The position numbers and the translations under genes were made by a program. This document shows positions 33,801-44,608 of a stretch of DNA of 64,000 bases, one piece after another; position 1 is the stretch's first letter, and each line of letters begins with the position of its first letter. This stretch comes from Proteles cristata cristata (taxonomy: Eukaryota; Chordata; Mammalia; Carnivora; Hyaenidae), in assembly GCA_017311185.1 (NCBI GenBank), contig JAESUZ010001749.1, forward strand, positions 1 through 64,000. The letters are read 5' to 3'. The notes beneath the pieces are model-generated. The model saw nothing but the letters and a program-made list of their open reading frames with translations, had not been told where the DNA came from and did not search any database.

Positions 33801-34900
33801 AAGCAGGCAAAAACCTCTTTGACCTTGGCCATGGCCACTTCTTACTCAACATGTCTCCAGAGGCGAGGGAAACAAAAGCAAAAATAAAGTATTGGGACCT
33901 CATCAAAATAAAAAGCTTCTGCACATCAAAGGAAATAATCAGAAAAACTAAAAGGCAACTGACAGAATGGGAGAAGATATTTGCAAATGACATATCAGAT
34001 AAAGAGTTAGCATACAAAATCTATTAAGAACTTATCAAGCTCAACACCCAAAAAACATATGGAAGAAATGGGCAAAAGACATGAATAGACACTTCTCCAA
34101 AGAAGACATCCAAATGGCCAACTGACACAATAAAAAATACTCAACATCACTCATCAGGGAAATCCAAATCAAAATCACAATGAAATACCATCTCACACCT
34201 ATCAGAATGGCTAACATTCACAACTCAGGCAACAGCAGATGTTGTCAAGGATGCAGAACTTTTGCACTGCTGGTAGGAATGCAATCTGGTGCAGCCACTC
34301 TGGAAAATAGTATGGAGGTTCCTCAAAAACTTTAAAAAAGAACTAGCTTAGGAGCCAGCAATTGCATTACTAGGTATTTATCAAAGGGATACATATACGC
34401 TTTTTCGAAGCGGCACATGCACCCCAATGTTTATAGCAGTACTATTGACAATAGCCAAAGTACGGAAACAGCTCAAATGTCCATCAATGTATGAATGGAT
34501 AAAGAAGTAGTATATAATGTAGGATTACTCTGCAATCAAAAAGAATGAAATCTTGGGGTGCCTGGGTGGCTCAGTCGGTTAGGCATCTGACTTCGGCTCA
34601 GGTCATGTTCTGATCTCATGGTTCGTGGGTTCGAGCCCCCCATCAGGCTTTGTGCTGACAACTAGCTCAGAGCGTGGAGCCTGTTTCAGATTCTGTATCT
34701 CCCTCTCTCTCTGACTCTCCCCTGCTCATGATGTGTCTCTCTCTCTCAGAAATAAATAAAGGATTTACAACATAAAAAAAAAGAATGAAATCTTGTCATT
34801 TGCAACTATGTGGATAGAACCAGAGGGTATTATGCTAAGCGAAATTAGCCAATCAGAGAAAGACAAATATCATATGACTTCACTCATATGAGGACTTTAA
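30862..34900 (+). pseudogene. L1-E ORF2 relic (endonuclease-RT)
   Basis: Start ATGGCAATAAATTCATAT at 30862, with a stop after 14 codons (CAGTTGA). Endonuclease remnants run to about 31720 and the linker to about 32230. RT fingers follow at about 32230-32430, motif A at 32655-32690 (here [14 protein letters not shown] with an extra codon and the catalytic second Asp of the motif replaced by Val), and the [15 protein letters not shown] block near 32812-32860. At about 32960-32975 the catalytic motif reads FTDD instead of FADD. A poly-A expansion at 32990-33000 shifts the frame. C-terminal remnants run to about 34900, interrupted by the SINE at 34556. Not functional. Confidence 0.88.
34556..34777 (+). 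mobile_element. tRNA-Lys-derived carnivore SINE in L1-E
   Basis: Head GGGGTGCCTGGGTGGCTCAG, B box region GGGTTCGAGCCCC, CT body, AGAAATAAATAAAGG tail. The TSD AAAGAATGAAATCTTG is found at 34540-34555 and 34780-34795, identical. Confidence 0.95.
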
Positions 34901-35260
34901 GATACAAAACAGATGAACATAAGAGAAGAGAAGCTAATATAATATAAAAACAGGGAGGGGGAAAAACATAAGAGACTCTTAAATATGGAGAACAAACAGA
35001 AAGTCACTGGAGGGCTTGAGGGGAAAGGGATGGGTTAAATGGGTAAGAGACATTAAAAACTTCGTTCCTGAAATAGTTTTTGCTCTATATGCTAAGTTGG
35101 ATGTAAATTAAAAAAAAAAAATTAAAAAGTTGAAGTTAGCCAAAAACCATCCATTTATTCCAGGTGTTTTCATTTGTTTAAATTATACTTTAGTCTTTCT
35201 AGTAATAAGCATACTTAATTAGTGTTTAATCTACACTTGACTGGGGAAGGGAGGAAGTCA

Positions 35261-35401
35261 GTGTTGTGTAGTGGAAAAAGCACTGAACTAGAATTGGAAA
35301 GACCTAGATTCTAGTTCCAGATATTTATACAATTAGCACTGTGATCTCAGAGTAATTATTAAGCCTCCCTAGATCTTACTTTCCAAATTGCTAGTCAATA
35401 G
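35261..35401 (+). mobile_element. MIR element, plus strand (5' part)
   Basis: GTGTAGTGGAAAAAGCACTG, AATTGGAAAGACCTAGATTC and TAGTTCCAG match the MIR tRNA-like head and core in order. The 3' part (TTAAGCCTCCCTAGATCTTAC) is weaker. Confidence 0.82.
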
Positions 35402-35409
35402 ACAGTGTC

Positions 35410-35923
35410 TGTGATGGTTAATTTTAACTTGCCTGGGTCATGAGGTAGCCAGATATTTGGCTAAACTTTATTCAGTGATGGTGTTTTTTGATGATATTAA
35501 CATTTGAATCCATAGATTGAGTAAAACAAATTGCTCTCCCTAATGTGGATGGGCCTCATCCAGTTAGTTGAAGGCCTAGATAAAACAAAAGGGGTTACCC
35601 TCCCACAAGACAGGATTCTTTCTGCCTGACTGCCTTTGAGCTGGGACATCAGATTTTTTCCTGACTTTAGACTCGTATTGTAACTACACCATTAGCTTCC
35701 TTGGGTTTTCTGCTTACCAATTGCATGCAGATCTTAGAACTTATCAACCTCCATAGTCATGTGAGCCAATTCCTTACACACACTCTCTCTCTCTCCCTCT
35801 ACCCTAACTCTTCTCCTCCCCCTCCCTCTTCCTCTCATTATATATATTTAGGTAGAAAAGGGGATAAATATACATACGCGTATCCTATTGTTTCTATTAC
35901 TCTTAAAAACTGGGACTAATACA
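35410..35923 (+). mobile_element. ERVL-type solo LTR, plus strand
   Basis: It begins TGTGATGGTTAATTTTAA and ends GGGACTAATACA (TG...CA), 514 bases. Inner words ATTTGAATCCATAGATTGAG, GATGGGCCTCATCCAG, GTTGAAGGCCTAGAT, GAGCTGGGACATC and GTGAGCCAATTCCTTA match a widespread ancient mammalian LTR of the ERVL/MaLR group (MLT2-like in my recollection). No internal retroviral sequence adjoins it. The flanking pentamers GTGTC and GTATT agree only partly, consistent with age. Confidence 0.8.
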
Positions 35924-36066
35924 GTATTTAACGGTCTTCAATTCCATCATTTAAAAATTTCTTCTGGATACCTAGATAAAGAACCACTAATGTCCTCTGT
36001 TCATGGATATCATCTTCCCTCTCCATTCAAAGTGAACTTTGAGATCCAAGAAAAGACACACTTAAA

Positions 36067-36315
36067 TTTTATTTTATTTTTTTTTACTTATTTCTGAGAG
36101 AGAGAGAGAGAGAGAGAGGGAGGGAGAGAGAGAGAGACATACAGCATGAGCAGGGGAGGGTCAGAGATAGAGGGAGATACAAAAACTGAAACAGGCTCCA
36201 GACTCTGAGCTGGCTGTCAACACAGAGCCCGATGCAGGGATCAAAACCACGAACCGTGAGATCATGACCTAAGCCAAAGTCAGGCACTTAACCAACTGAG
36301 CCACCCAGGAACCCC
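36067..36315 (-). mobile_element. Carnivore SINE, minus strand, head-to-head pair
   Basis: T-rich tail at the left, long (GA)n body at 36100-36137, head at the right ending CCACCCAGGAACCCC. TSDs GAAAAGACACACTTAAA at 36050-36066 and GAAAAGACATATTTAAA at 36316-36332 (two mismatches). Confidence 0.92.
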
Positions 36316-36341
36316 GAAAAGACATATTTAAAAACCATCTT

Positions 36342-36552
36342 GGGGCGTCTGGGTGGCTCCGTCGGATAAGTAGCCGACTTTGGCTCTCACGGTTCATGGG
36401 TTCGAGGTCCACGTCGGGCTCTGTGCTGACAGCCAGCTCAGAGCCTGGACCCTGTTTCAGATTCTGTATCTTCTTCTCTCTCTGAGCCTTCCCTGCTCAC
36501 GCTGTCTCTCTCTCTCTCTCTCTCTCAGAATAAATAAAACATTAAAAAATTT
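36342..36552 (+). mobile_element. Carnivore SINE, plus strand, head-to-head pair
   Basis: Head GGGGCGTCTGGGTGGCTC, CT body ending in (TC)n, tail AATAAATAAAACATT. TSD AAAACCATCTT is identical at 36331-36341 and 36553-36563. It inserted 26 bases from the head of the previous SINE, in opposite orientation. Confidence 0.93.
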
Positions 36553-36563
36553 AAAACCATCTT

Positions 36564-37904
36564 CACAGAGCCTGGGTGCCTGCTTTGAATTCTAGCTCCC
36601 CTTCCTTCCCCCCAAAATAAGTGAACATTTAAAATTTCAATGAAAAACTTAAAAAACCCATCTTCCTAAAAAATCAGTGTAGAAAAGTATTCATGTTTGA
36701 AAAGCTGAGACCCTGAGCTCAGGGAGAAAGCAGAGTGAAAATTCTCAATTGAGTCTACACGAGAAGCTCTGCAAATATAGATAGCCAAATGCTTTTGGAA
36801 TTTTTGCATGTATCCATGTCTTCTGCAATTGTTATATATCTTCTTTCCTTTTAAATTGTATTTTTTTTCAATGCCGAGGACTACCTGCTTTATTTCTTAG
36901 ATATGCCTTCTCCTTCCTTTAGTGCTAACTTAGTTCAGAGCCCTTTCCTCATTGGGTGCTTAGTGTCAACATAGGAAGGATTCAGAGTCATCATAGGAAG
37001 GATTCAGAGTGCATCAAGGAATGCAACTAATTAGGAAATCCACTGAGTCTAAAGTTAGGCAATTTGAGGTCTAAAATAACACATAAACCCATTATAGTCA
37101 ATGAATACAAGAGAAAATATTGAAGCTTAGTGAGAAGACGTATCTTTCAGCACATTTCTGCTGCTGATTCTTTTTCCTTTTCAGCATTCCCTGAATATGT
37201 TGGTCAACAATGTTTGCTTGCAGATATCAGGAATCCTACCAGAAAAAGCTTGAGCAGAAAGGACAGTTTGTTGGCTCATTTAACTAGGAAATCTAGGAGT
37301 GGAATTCACATATAATACAACTTCATCAGAGACTCAAACAACATCAGGACTCTTTTGACCTCTACTTTGTTTTTTGCTGCATGCCAGAAAAACTGGCCAT
37401 TTTCACAGACCAGCTCTTACGAATAGCGGGAAATATGGACATCAGTATTTCAGGCCTTGCATACTCACACTTTGTAGTCTGACAAAGAAGGCATATCAAC
37501 CAACACCATTGACAAAAATCTCTGGGAAAGACACTGATTGAATTCTTTGGAATAATTTTCAACTCTTGTCTAGTTATTGTGGCCAATAACTAGAAGATTT
37601 GGGTACTATTACTGTTGCAGTCTAGGGTATATGAGGAAATTGTTTCTTTAGGCTTCACCTTTCTCACTTATCAAATGAGAGTAGAGTTCGGTGAAAGGAA
37701 TTCTGCCATTTACATCATCATCAAATGAAGCCCACCTTATCTCAGAACATGGTACACTTGAAAATTTTAGCAACAACAAAAAATGTCGTACAAAATAGTT
37801 TTATTTGCTAATTATATAACACACAGCACTGAACCCATTATCTGGCCTGGGAATCAGAACATTGACAATAACTAACATCTGCCTTTATGCTTCTCTGCTA
37901 GCCC
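36564..37904. other. Single-copy-looking DNA
   Basis: About 1.3 kb without a recognised family. A short direct repeat, CATAGGAAGGATTCAGAGT, occurs twice near 36970-37010. No exon or RNA gene seen. Confidence 0.5.
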
Positions 37905-37985
37905 ATCACCTGCCCTCCTCTACCTAAGATAAATAACATCCTGATTTTTACTTTGTCGTTCCTTTAAATTTAAAAATATCTGTGC

Positions 37986-38045
37986 CTATATATATATATA
38001 TATATATACATACATACATATACATATAAATGTTATATATACTTG
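37986..38045. repeat. (TA)n / TATACA microsatellite
   Basis: A pure TA tract of about 22 bases followed by CATA and ATATAC repeats and a further TA-rich run. Confidence 0.9.
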
Positions 38046-38306
38046 TATATATAACATACTTTGTGTATATATTATTTAATTTTACTTGTATTTGCATTTT
38101 CTAGAAGTGCATCATCCTTTTCAATCTTCTGGGTCTTGCTTTATTGCATTGAACATGTATCTATTCTCCTGATAATAGGTTTTTAATAGTTTCTAGTCTT
38201 TTCTTTTTCTTATTGTGACTGTTTTGCTCTACTTTCTTTTTACACCACCTCTCTATTACAATAGTGCTGTTATGAATAATTCTGTGATTGTACAAGAAAT
38301 ATTGGG

Positions 38307-38433
38307 ATAGGGGCACCTGGGTAGCTAAATTGGTTGAGTGATTTCACTTTCTGTCTCTCCCCCTGCCCCTCTCTCTGGCTCATGCTCTCCGCTGAATGAA
38401 TGAATGAATGAATACATAAATAAATAAATAAAT
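38307..38433 (+). mobile_element. Internally deleted carnivore SINE in L1-F
   Basis: Head GGGGCACCTGGGTAGCTAAATTGG, then a jump to the CT-rich body and a (GAAT)n/(AAAT)n tail. It lacks about 90 bases including the B box. TSD AAGAAATATTGGG is identical at 38294-38306 and 38434-38446. Confidence 0.9.
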
Positions 38434-39290
38434 AAGAAATATTGGGGGTCATATATCTCGAAGTGTTATTGCTGAGTCCTAGGGTACATGAGCATTCGAT
38501 TTCACAAGATAATGCCAAACTGTTTTCTAAAGTGGTCATATCAACTTATACTCTCACCAGCAACATAAGCAAGATCTTGTGGGGCCATACTTTCTGGTAT
38601 TGGAAAAATTCTTTACATTTTGTCCATTCAAATGAGTTTAATATGATATCTCTTTGAAGTTATTATATTGTCATTATTATATTTTATCTTATTATATTAT
38701 TAATGAAGTAAAAGCTTTCTGTATATATTTATCAGCCATATCCAATTTTTTTTCCTTTGTGAAATGACTTAGTATCCTTTCACCTGTTTTTCTGTTTGTG
38801 TTCTTTGTCCTTCCTCTATTGATTTATAGGATTTCTGGTATCAGTCTTTGACAATTATATGTGTTGCAAATACCTTCTTTCATTCGGTGTGTTGTATTTT
38901 TGCTTACGTTTCAATATATTTATTTTAATGGAAATAAGTTGTTAATGTAGTCAAAATGATTAATGTTTTATTTTGTGGTTACCACTTTTTACATTTAGAT
39001 GAATAAAATTTTCACTTACCTTAAGGTGATAGGTACTCAAAAATTTTTAAAATAGTGCTAAAGTTTTCTTTATTATATCAAAGCGCTTAATTCACTTGGA
39101 GCTGTTGTTTTGTGTATACTTTGAGGTAGGGAGTTAATTTTATTTCTTCCATATGGAAAATTTTGTCTAGCTCTATTTATTGGATAATTCATTCTTTCAT
39201 CAGAAATCAGTCATGACATCTGTTTCTTTTGTGCATGGTTTTCCACCTGCCAATAATTTTAAAACGCTGTTTCAAATATATCAAACTTGG

Positions 39291-40059
39291 ATTCACTTTC
39301 TATAGATTAGGCATTTACAATAAAATAAAACATTTCAACAGTTAATTTATGTGAAAAAAGAGGTATTCTGTGAATAGTTTCTACTCTATCATTTATAAGA
39401 CAGAACTATGCTTTGTAATGTAACCTCATGTGAAAGAAGTAATTGAGACTGAATTTTATTTATGTTTGTGCTGCTAGCAATAGTCAAGTTTATAAGATAT
39501 TTGGAAGAAGCTGAAAAGGTAAAGGTATTGAACTTGGATGTTGTTAGATGGCTAGGTCGTAAAACTGCTAAAGAAATTCACTGAGCGTGGATTTTTCTGG
39601 AATTAAAAGAGCTCTGAGAGGCTAAACTTTTTGGACGCCCATCGTTCATAATATTATTGTACTTTCTTACTGATCTGACAGGATATGTGACCACAGTGAA
39701 TTTGAAACTTCAAGGAAAAAAGGGAAAGCACTGCTGATACATTCAAAGATGTATATGTATTTGAACTGAAAATGAATGAATTTAGCAGATATTGTCTGAA
39801 GACTGCATGCATTTTATATTGTAGAATGGTAATGAACTCATTTTTTTAGTGAGGAACTATTTGTGGAAAGAAAATTATTATTTCTGAAGACAGTCAAAAG
39901 TTTTAATGACTACAAATCAATACTTTAAATTTCTTGCAGCTAAAACAGTAATGTTAAGAGATAGAAGAAGGGTATGTATAGTATGTATTTGCAATACATG
40001 ATGTATAATGTGTTCATGTTTTACATACTAAGCGCTATGGCTAAATCAACAAGATAAAG
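39291..40059. other. Single-copy-looking AT-rich DNA
   Basis: No recognised transposon, exon or RNA gene in about 770 bases. Confidence 0.5.
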
Positions 40060-41410
40060 ATAAAAACATCAATAGAAAAAAAAACTGCACAAGAACATGA
40101 AAGGGCGATTTGCAAAGAAGAAATACAAATAGTAAACATAATCATCAAAACATTTAATCTCATTAATAAGACATTGAAATTTTTAGAACATAAAGTGCCA
40201 TTTTCCTTAATCAAAATAGCTAAAATTTAAGAGGCTGACAAAATCTAGTGCAGCTGAGAGTATGGAGAAATAAGAAACCTTTTGAATCATTGGTAGGAGT
40301 GAAAATTAGAATAAACTTTAAATAAGGCAGATTGGGGAATATTTACAATGCCCATGCACTCTGGTTAAATAATCTTTCTGGGGTACAATTATCCAGTCTT
40401 TGGGTCTCTTGCATTACTACACACCTTGAGAGTAACACATTGTCTATCATTTATCCTGGGTTATCTTTCCAAATATATTTATATATAGTAGAAAACATAA
40501 ATAATGTTTCCATCCAAAGCAAAAAGGCTGGTTTTCTTACAACCTAAAATATATAGACAGTATCTTACTCTAGAGCAAAAGATAGACATGATATAAAAAG
40601 GTTTGCCCAGTATAAAAGGTTCAGTTTCCTTAAGCTCAAGGTTTCTATATTGTAATACAACCCACTGTATGCAATGGTTTAATCAGACTCTCTTTTGAGG
40701 CACTCTATGAAACCTGGGGCTTGGAATATTGGCCCCCCAAATGCTGATATTCTGGCTACTGTTAATGTTCTGAATATTTAACTATCTTCTATGTCCTACA
40801 CAGGAGTCCCGTGTCTCCTACCAACATCCATGAAACTGTAGCATGATAACATGCTAGCGTTGCAAATACAGTAAAATCTCAGACTCTTCACCTTTATCAA
40901 TTGGCATTATTTTGAGGACTTTATCATAATGTGATATTAGCACAAGAATACAAACACATTTACACACATGAGTTCATGGTAGTCATATATATACAGCTGG
41001 AAAAAAAATGAGAAAAATGTAAATGTTCATAGAAAGAAAACTCATTAAATCATTACATACTATGATTGGAATACTATACAGCCAAAAATGCATACATACA
41101 TAGCCATATACATAATAAATGTGAAAGATATCCATGGTATGTTAGGTATAAAAAGCAGGTTATGTAACACTAGTATATTTCCATTTTTATTAGTAAAAAC
41201 TTCTTTCTCTTTTATTCTCTTTTACATACATGCATACATACATATATACATACATACATTTCTAGATAGATATATATCAGTATGTTAACAATGGTTAACT
41301 CTGAAAAATGGGATTTGAAATAATTGTAATTTTTCCCACTTATATTTTCTTGTTTTTCTAAAATGATCATGTGTTATCTGGGGATTTATAAAATAAATGA
41401 CTCATGTTAA
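40060..41410 (+). mobile_element. L1-G: ancient LINE (L1ME/HAL1-like) remnants, plus strand
   Basis: Two blocks resemble an ancient L1 3' end: 40060-40345 (GAAAGGGCGATTTGCAAAG, TGAGAGTATGGAGAAATAAG) and 40960-41400 (GGAATACTATACAGCCAAAA, GAAAGATATCCATGGTATG, AAAAGCAGGTTATGTAACAC). The stretch between them is not confidently assigned. A CATA tetranucleotide run appears at 41088-41100 and 41226-41262. Confidence 0.6.
41226..41280. repeat. (CATA)n / GATA microsatellite
   Basis: CATACATGCATACATACATA and related units followed by TAGATAGATATATAT. Low-complexity tetranucleotide tract inside L1-G. Confidence 0.85.
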
Positions 41411-41704
41411 AAAATTCTGCAGCTGTCTTCAGAATTCATATTTCAGGAAGTATCTGAATTATCAGATATCTGACACATTAGTGAAGCTCATTTCAAATAG
41501 AACCTGATTGAGCTGAAAGTAAACTATACTCACTACTACATAGACATAGTATCCTTCAAAGTTTTGAAAGGAGACTATAATTGGACAAATAATACTAAAA
41601 TTTATGGTTATATGGCCAAACTGTGAGCTGTGTTTGGGTCCGTCTGGCTCTATGAAAGAATATTTTCCCTTATCTAATTACTGATATCACTATTAAGACT
41701 ATTA

Positions 41705-41815
41705 GAGACTTCATAACTTATAAACTTGCCAAATTGCTATGTTGTATACTTGAAAGAAATAAACCAGTGTGTATCAACTATACTCAAATTAAAAACATTT
41801 TTTAAAAAGATCATC
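41705..41815 (+). mobile_element. Possible L1 3' terminus, plus strand
   Basis: GCTATGTTGTATACTTGAAA, GTATCAACTATACTC and an A-rich end resemble the terminal 100 bases of older carnivore or L1MA/B elements. Too short to classify. Confidence 0.55.
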
Positions 41816-42152
41816 AGAAATGGAAAGCTGGAGTTAGTGCTAAAGGTAAATTAACCTTTAGTTCCAGAACAACTCCTCTGTTCATAACACTATTCTCACT
41901 GATTTATAACTGTGCACTTTACATGAATACTATTTGTAACACATTTTGAAGATTTATCATTTCTACTAAAATTCACATTTTAAAGTATATAACTGCTAAA
42001 ATTTGCACTTTAAAATATAGAAAGATATACTTAACAATGAAGAATATATGTAGAGTATATGTATATATTTTCCTTTTCTCCAAAATTAAAATCCCAAAAT
42101 TGACAAATTAAGAGTTGATATAAATAAATGGTACTCTAGTATTACCAAAATT
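41816..42152. other. Single-copy-looking AT-rich DNA
   Basis: Nothing recognised in about 340 bases. Confidence 0.5.
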
Positions 42153-42550
42153 CTTTAAGTTTTTATTTAAATTCGTTAGTTAACATACAGTGTAATATTA
42201 GTTTTAGATATACAAAATAGTGACTCAACAGTTCTATACAACACCCACTACTCATCCAACAAGGACATTCCTCAATTCCCATCACCTATTTCACCTATCC
42301 ACCCACCTGCCTCCTTTCTGCTAACCTGTCTGTTCTCTATACTGAAGGGTGTATTTCTTGGTCTGGCTCTCTCTGTCTCTTTTTTGTCCATTTCCTGCGT
42401 TGTCTTGTCTTTAAAATTCCACATATGACTGTAATTATATGGTATTTGTCTTTCTCTGACTGACTTATGTTGATAATGTAATATTCTCTAGATCCATCCT
42501 CGTCATTACAAAGGTCAAGATTTCATTCTTTTAAGGGCTGAGCAATATTT
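42153..42550 (-). mobile_element. L1-H: 5'-truncated L1 3' end, minus strand
   Basis: Reverse-complement L1 3' UTR (GTTAGTTAACATACAGTGTAA at the left) through the end of ORF2 (CATATGACTGTAATTATATGG, AAGATTTCATTC, GGGCTGAGCAATATT), stopping abruptly at about 42550. The same sequence types recur in order from 42603 onward in L1-I, so this is a separate, shorter copy. Confidence 0.88.
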
Positions 42551-42768
42551 TTTCTGAGTTTTAATGCATTTATTTATTTACTTACTTCTTTACTTATTTT
42601 TAATTTTAATTAGTTAACATACAGTGCAATATTGGATTCAGGAGTCGAATCCATTGATTCATCACTTACACATAATACCCAGTTCTCATCACAAGTGACC
42701 TATCTAGCCCATCTCCCACCCACTTCCCTCCATCAACCCAGTTTGTTCTCTATCGTTAAGAGTCACTT

Positions 42769-42988
42769 CTGGGGGCACCTGGGTGGCTCAGTCAGTTGAA
42801 CGTCTGACTTCGACTCAGGTCATGATCTCATGGTTCGTGGGTTCGAGTCCCGTGTCGGGCTCTGTGCTGACAGCCAGCTCAGAGCCTGGAACCTGTTTTG
42901 GATTCTATGTCTCCCTCTCTTTCTGAGCCTTTCCTGCTTGCTCTCTCTCTCTCTCTCAGAAATAAATAAAACATTTAAAAAATTTTAA
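42769..42988 (+). mobile_element. Carnivore SINE in L1-I 3' UTR
   Basis: Head GGGGGCACCTGGGTGGCTCAG-like with A and B boxes, CT tract, AGAAATAAATAAAACATT tail. TSD AAGAGTCACTT is identical at 42758-42768 and 42989-42999. Confidence 0.94.
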
Positions 42989-43926
42989 AAGAGTCACTTA
43001 TGGTTTGCCTTACCCTCATATCTTCCCCCAGCTTCCCATATGTTCATATGTTTTGTTTTTTAAATTCCACATATGAGTGAAATCATGGTATTTGTCTTTC
43101 TCTGATTGACTTATTTCACTTAGCATAATACATTGTAGTTCCATCCACATCATTGAAAATGGCAAGATTTCATTCTTTTTTGATGGCTGAGTAATATTTC
43201 ACCTCTATTTTATTCATTAATCAGTCAATGGACATTTGGGCTCTCTCCCATAGCTTAGCTATTGTTGATAGTGATGATATAAACATTTGGGTGCATGTAC
43301 CCTTCAAATCTGTATTTTTTTAATCCTTTGAATATATACCTAATTATGTGATTGCTGGACCATAGGGTAGCTGTATTTTTAGGTTTTTGAAGAATCTTTA
43401 TACTGTTCTTCAGAGTGGCTGCACCAATTTTCATTCCCACCAAGAATGCAAGACTGTTTCCCTTTCTCAGCATCCTCACCAACACCTGTTGTTTCTTTTG
43501 TTGTTAATTTTAGCCATTCTGACAGGTGTGAGGGGTGTCCCATTGTGGTTTTGACTTGTATTTTCCTGAAAATGAGCAATGTTGAGCATCTTTTCATGTG
43601 TCTGTTAGCCATCTGGATTACTTCTCTGGAAAAGTGTCTCTTCATGTCTTCTTCCCATTTCTTCATTGGATTATTTGTTTTTTGGGGATGTTGAGATTTT
43701 TATAGTTCTTTATAGTTTTTAGGTTCTTTATAGAGTTTGGGATACTAGCCCTTTCTCAGATATTTCATCTGCAAATATCTTCTCCCATTATATCGGTTGC
43801 CTTTTAGTTTTCTTGATTGTTTCCGTCACTGCGCAGAAGCTTTTGATCTTCATGAAGTCCCAATATTTCAAGTTTGCTTTCGTTTCCCTTGCCTTTGGCA
43901 ACATGTCTAGTAAGAGGTTGCTCCAG

Positions 43927-44170
43927 GGGCGCCTGTGTGGCTCAGTTGGTTGGGTGTGCAACTTCAACTCAGGTCGAGATCTTGTGGTCTGTGAGTTTGA
44001 GCCCCGCATTAGGCTCTGTGCTGAAAGCTCAGAGCCTGGAGCCTGCTTTGAATTCTCTGTCTCCCCCTCTCTCTGCCCCTGCACCAATTGCACTCTCTCT
44101 CTCTCTCTGTCTGTCTGTATCTCTCTCTCTCAAAAACAAACAAGCATTAAAAAATTAAAAAAAAAATAAG
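43927..44170 (+). mobile_element. Carnivore SINE in L1-I
   Basis: Head GGGGCGCCTGTGTGGCTCAG, CT body with (CT)n and (CTGT)n, CAAAAACAAACAAGCATT tail. TSD core TTGCTCCAG at 43918-43926 and 44171-44179. Confidence 0.92.
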
Positions 44171-44402
44171 TTGCTCCAGCTGAGGTCAAAGAGGTTGCTG
44201 TCTGTGTTCTCTTATGGGGTTTTGATGGTGTCTTGTATCACATTTAGTTATCTCATACATTTTGAATTTATTTTTATGTTTGGTTTAAGAAAGTGGTCCA
44301 GGTCTATATTTGTGCATATTGCTATCCAGTTTTCCCAGTATTATTTGTTGAATAGACTATCTTTCTTCCATTGGATATTCTTTCCTACTTTGTTGAGAAT
44401 TT

Positions 44403-44608
44403 AAAAAAAATTAAATGTTTTATTTATTTCTGACAGAGAGAGAGAGAGAGAGGTCAGAGAGAGAGGGAGACACATAATCTGAAGCAGACTCCAGGCTCTG
44501 AGCTAGCTGTCAGCACAGTGCCCCATGCGGGGCTCGAACTCACAAACCATGAGATCATGGCCTTAGCCAAAGTAGGGAATCTAACCAAATGAGCCACCCA
44601 GGCGCCCC
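44403..44608 (-). mobile_element. Carnivore SINE, minus strand, in L1-I
   Basis: A/T-rich tail at the left, (GA)n body, and a reverse-complement head at the right ending CCACCCAGGCGCCCC. TSD-like words TACTTTGTTGAGAATT (44387-44402) and TGCTTTGTCGAAAATT (44609-44624), three mismatches. Confidence 0.92.

Larger units (their letters stand above)
28690..35127 (+). mobile_element. L1-E: full-length older LINE-1
   Basis: 5' UTR 28690 to about 29877, ORF1 29878-30763, ORF2 30862 to about 34900, then 3' UTR and A-rich tail to 35127. TSDs are AGTTGAAGTGAGCCA at 28675-28689 and AGTTGAAGTTAGCCA at 35128-35142 (one mismatch in 15). One SINE (34556-34777) lies near the end of ORF2. Total about 6.4 kb including the SINE, so it is a complete insertion. 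Its 5' UTR start does not resemble those of L1-A, L1-C or L1-D. ORFs are heavily broken. Confidence 0.94.
37905..39290 (-). mobile_element. L1-F: ancient L1M-like fragment, minus strand
   Basis: The reverse-complement order of an old L1 3' half can be followed: a CATCCTGATTTTTACTTTG region, a CAATAGTGCTGTTATGAAT block (38258-38277), CTCACCAGCAACATAAGCAA (about 38553) and a GATGAATAAAATTTTCACTT stretch near 39000. The ending near 39120-39180 resembles the GTGAGGTAGGGGTCCAA class of L1 text. Divergence is high. A SINE (38307-38433) and a TA microsatellite (37986-38045) lie inside. Confidence 0.7.

Noticed and set aside
36090..36140. GA/CT microsatellites as independent features
   Set aside because: This and most similar GA or CT runs are the internal pyrimidine tract of the SINEs, so they are described with those elements.
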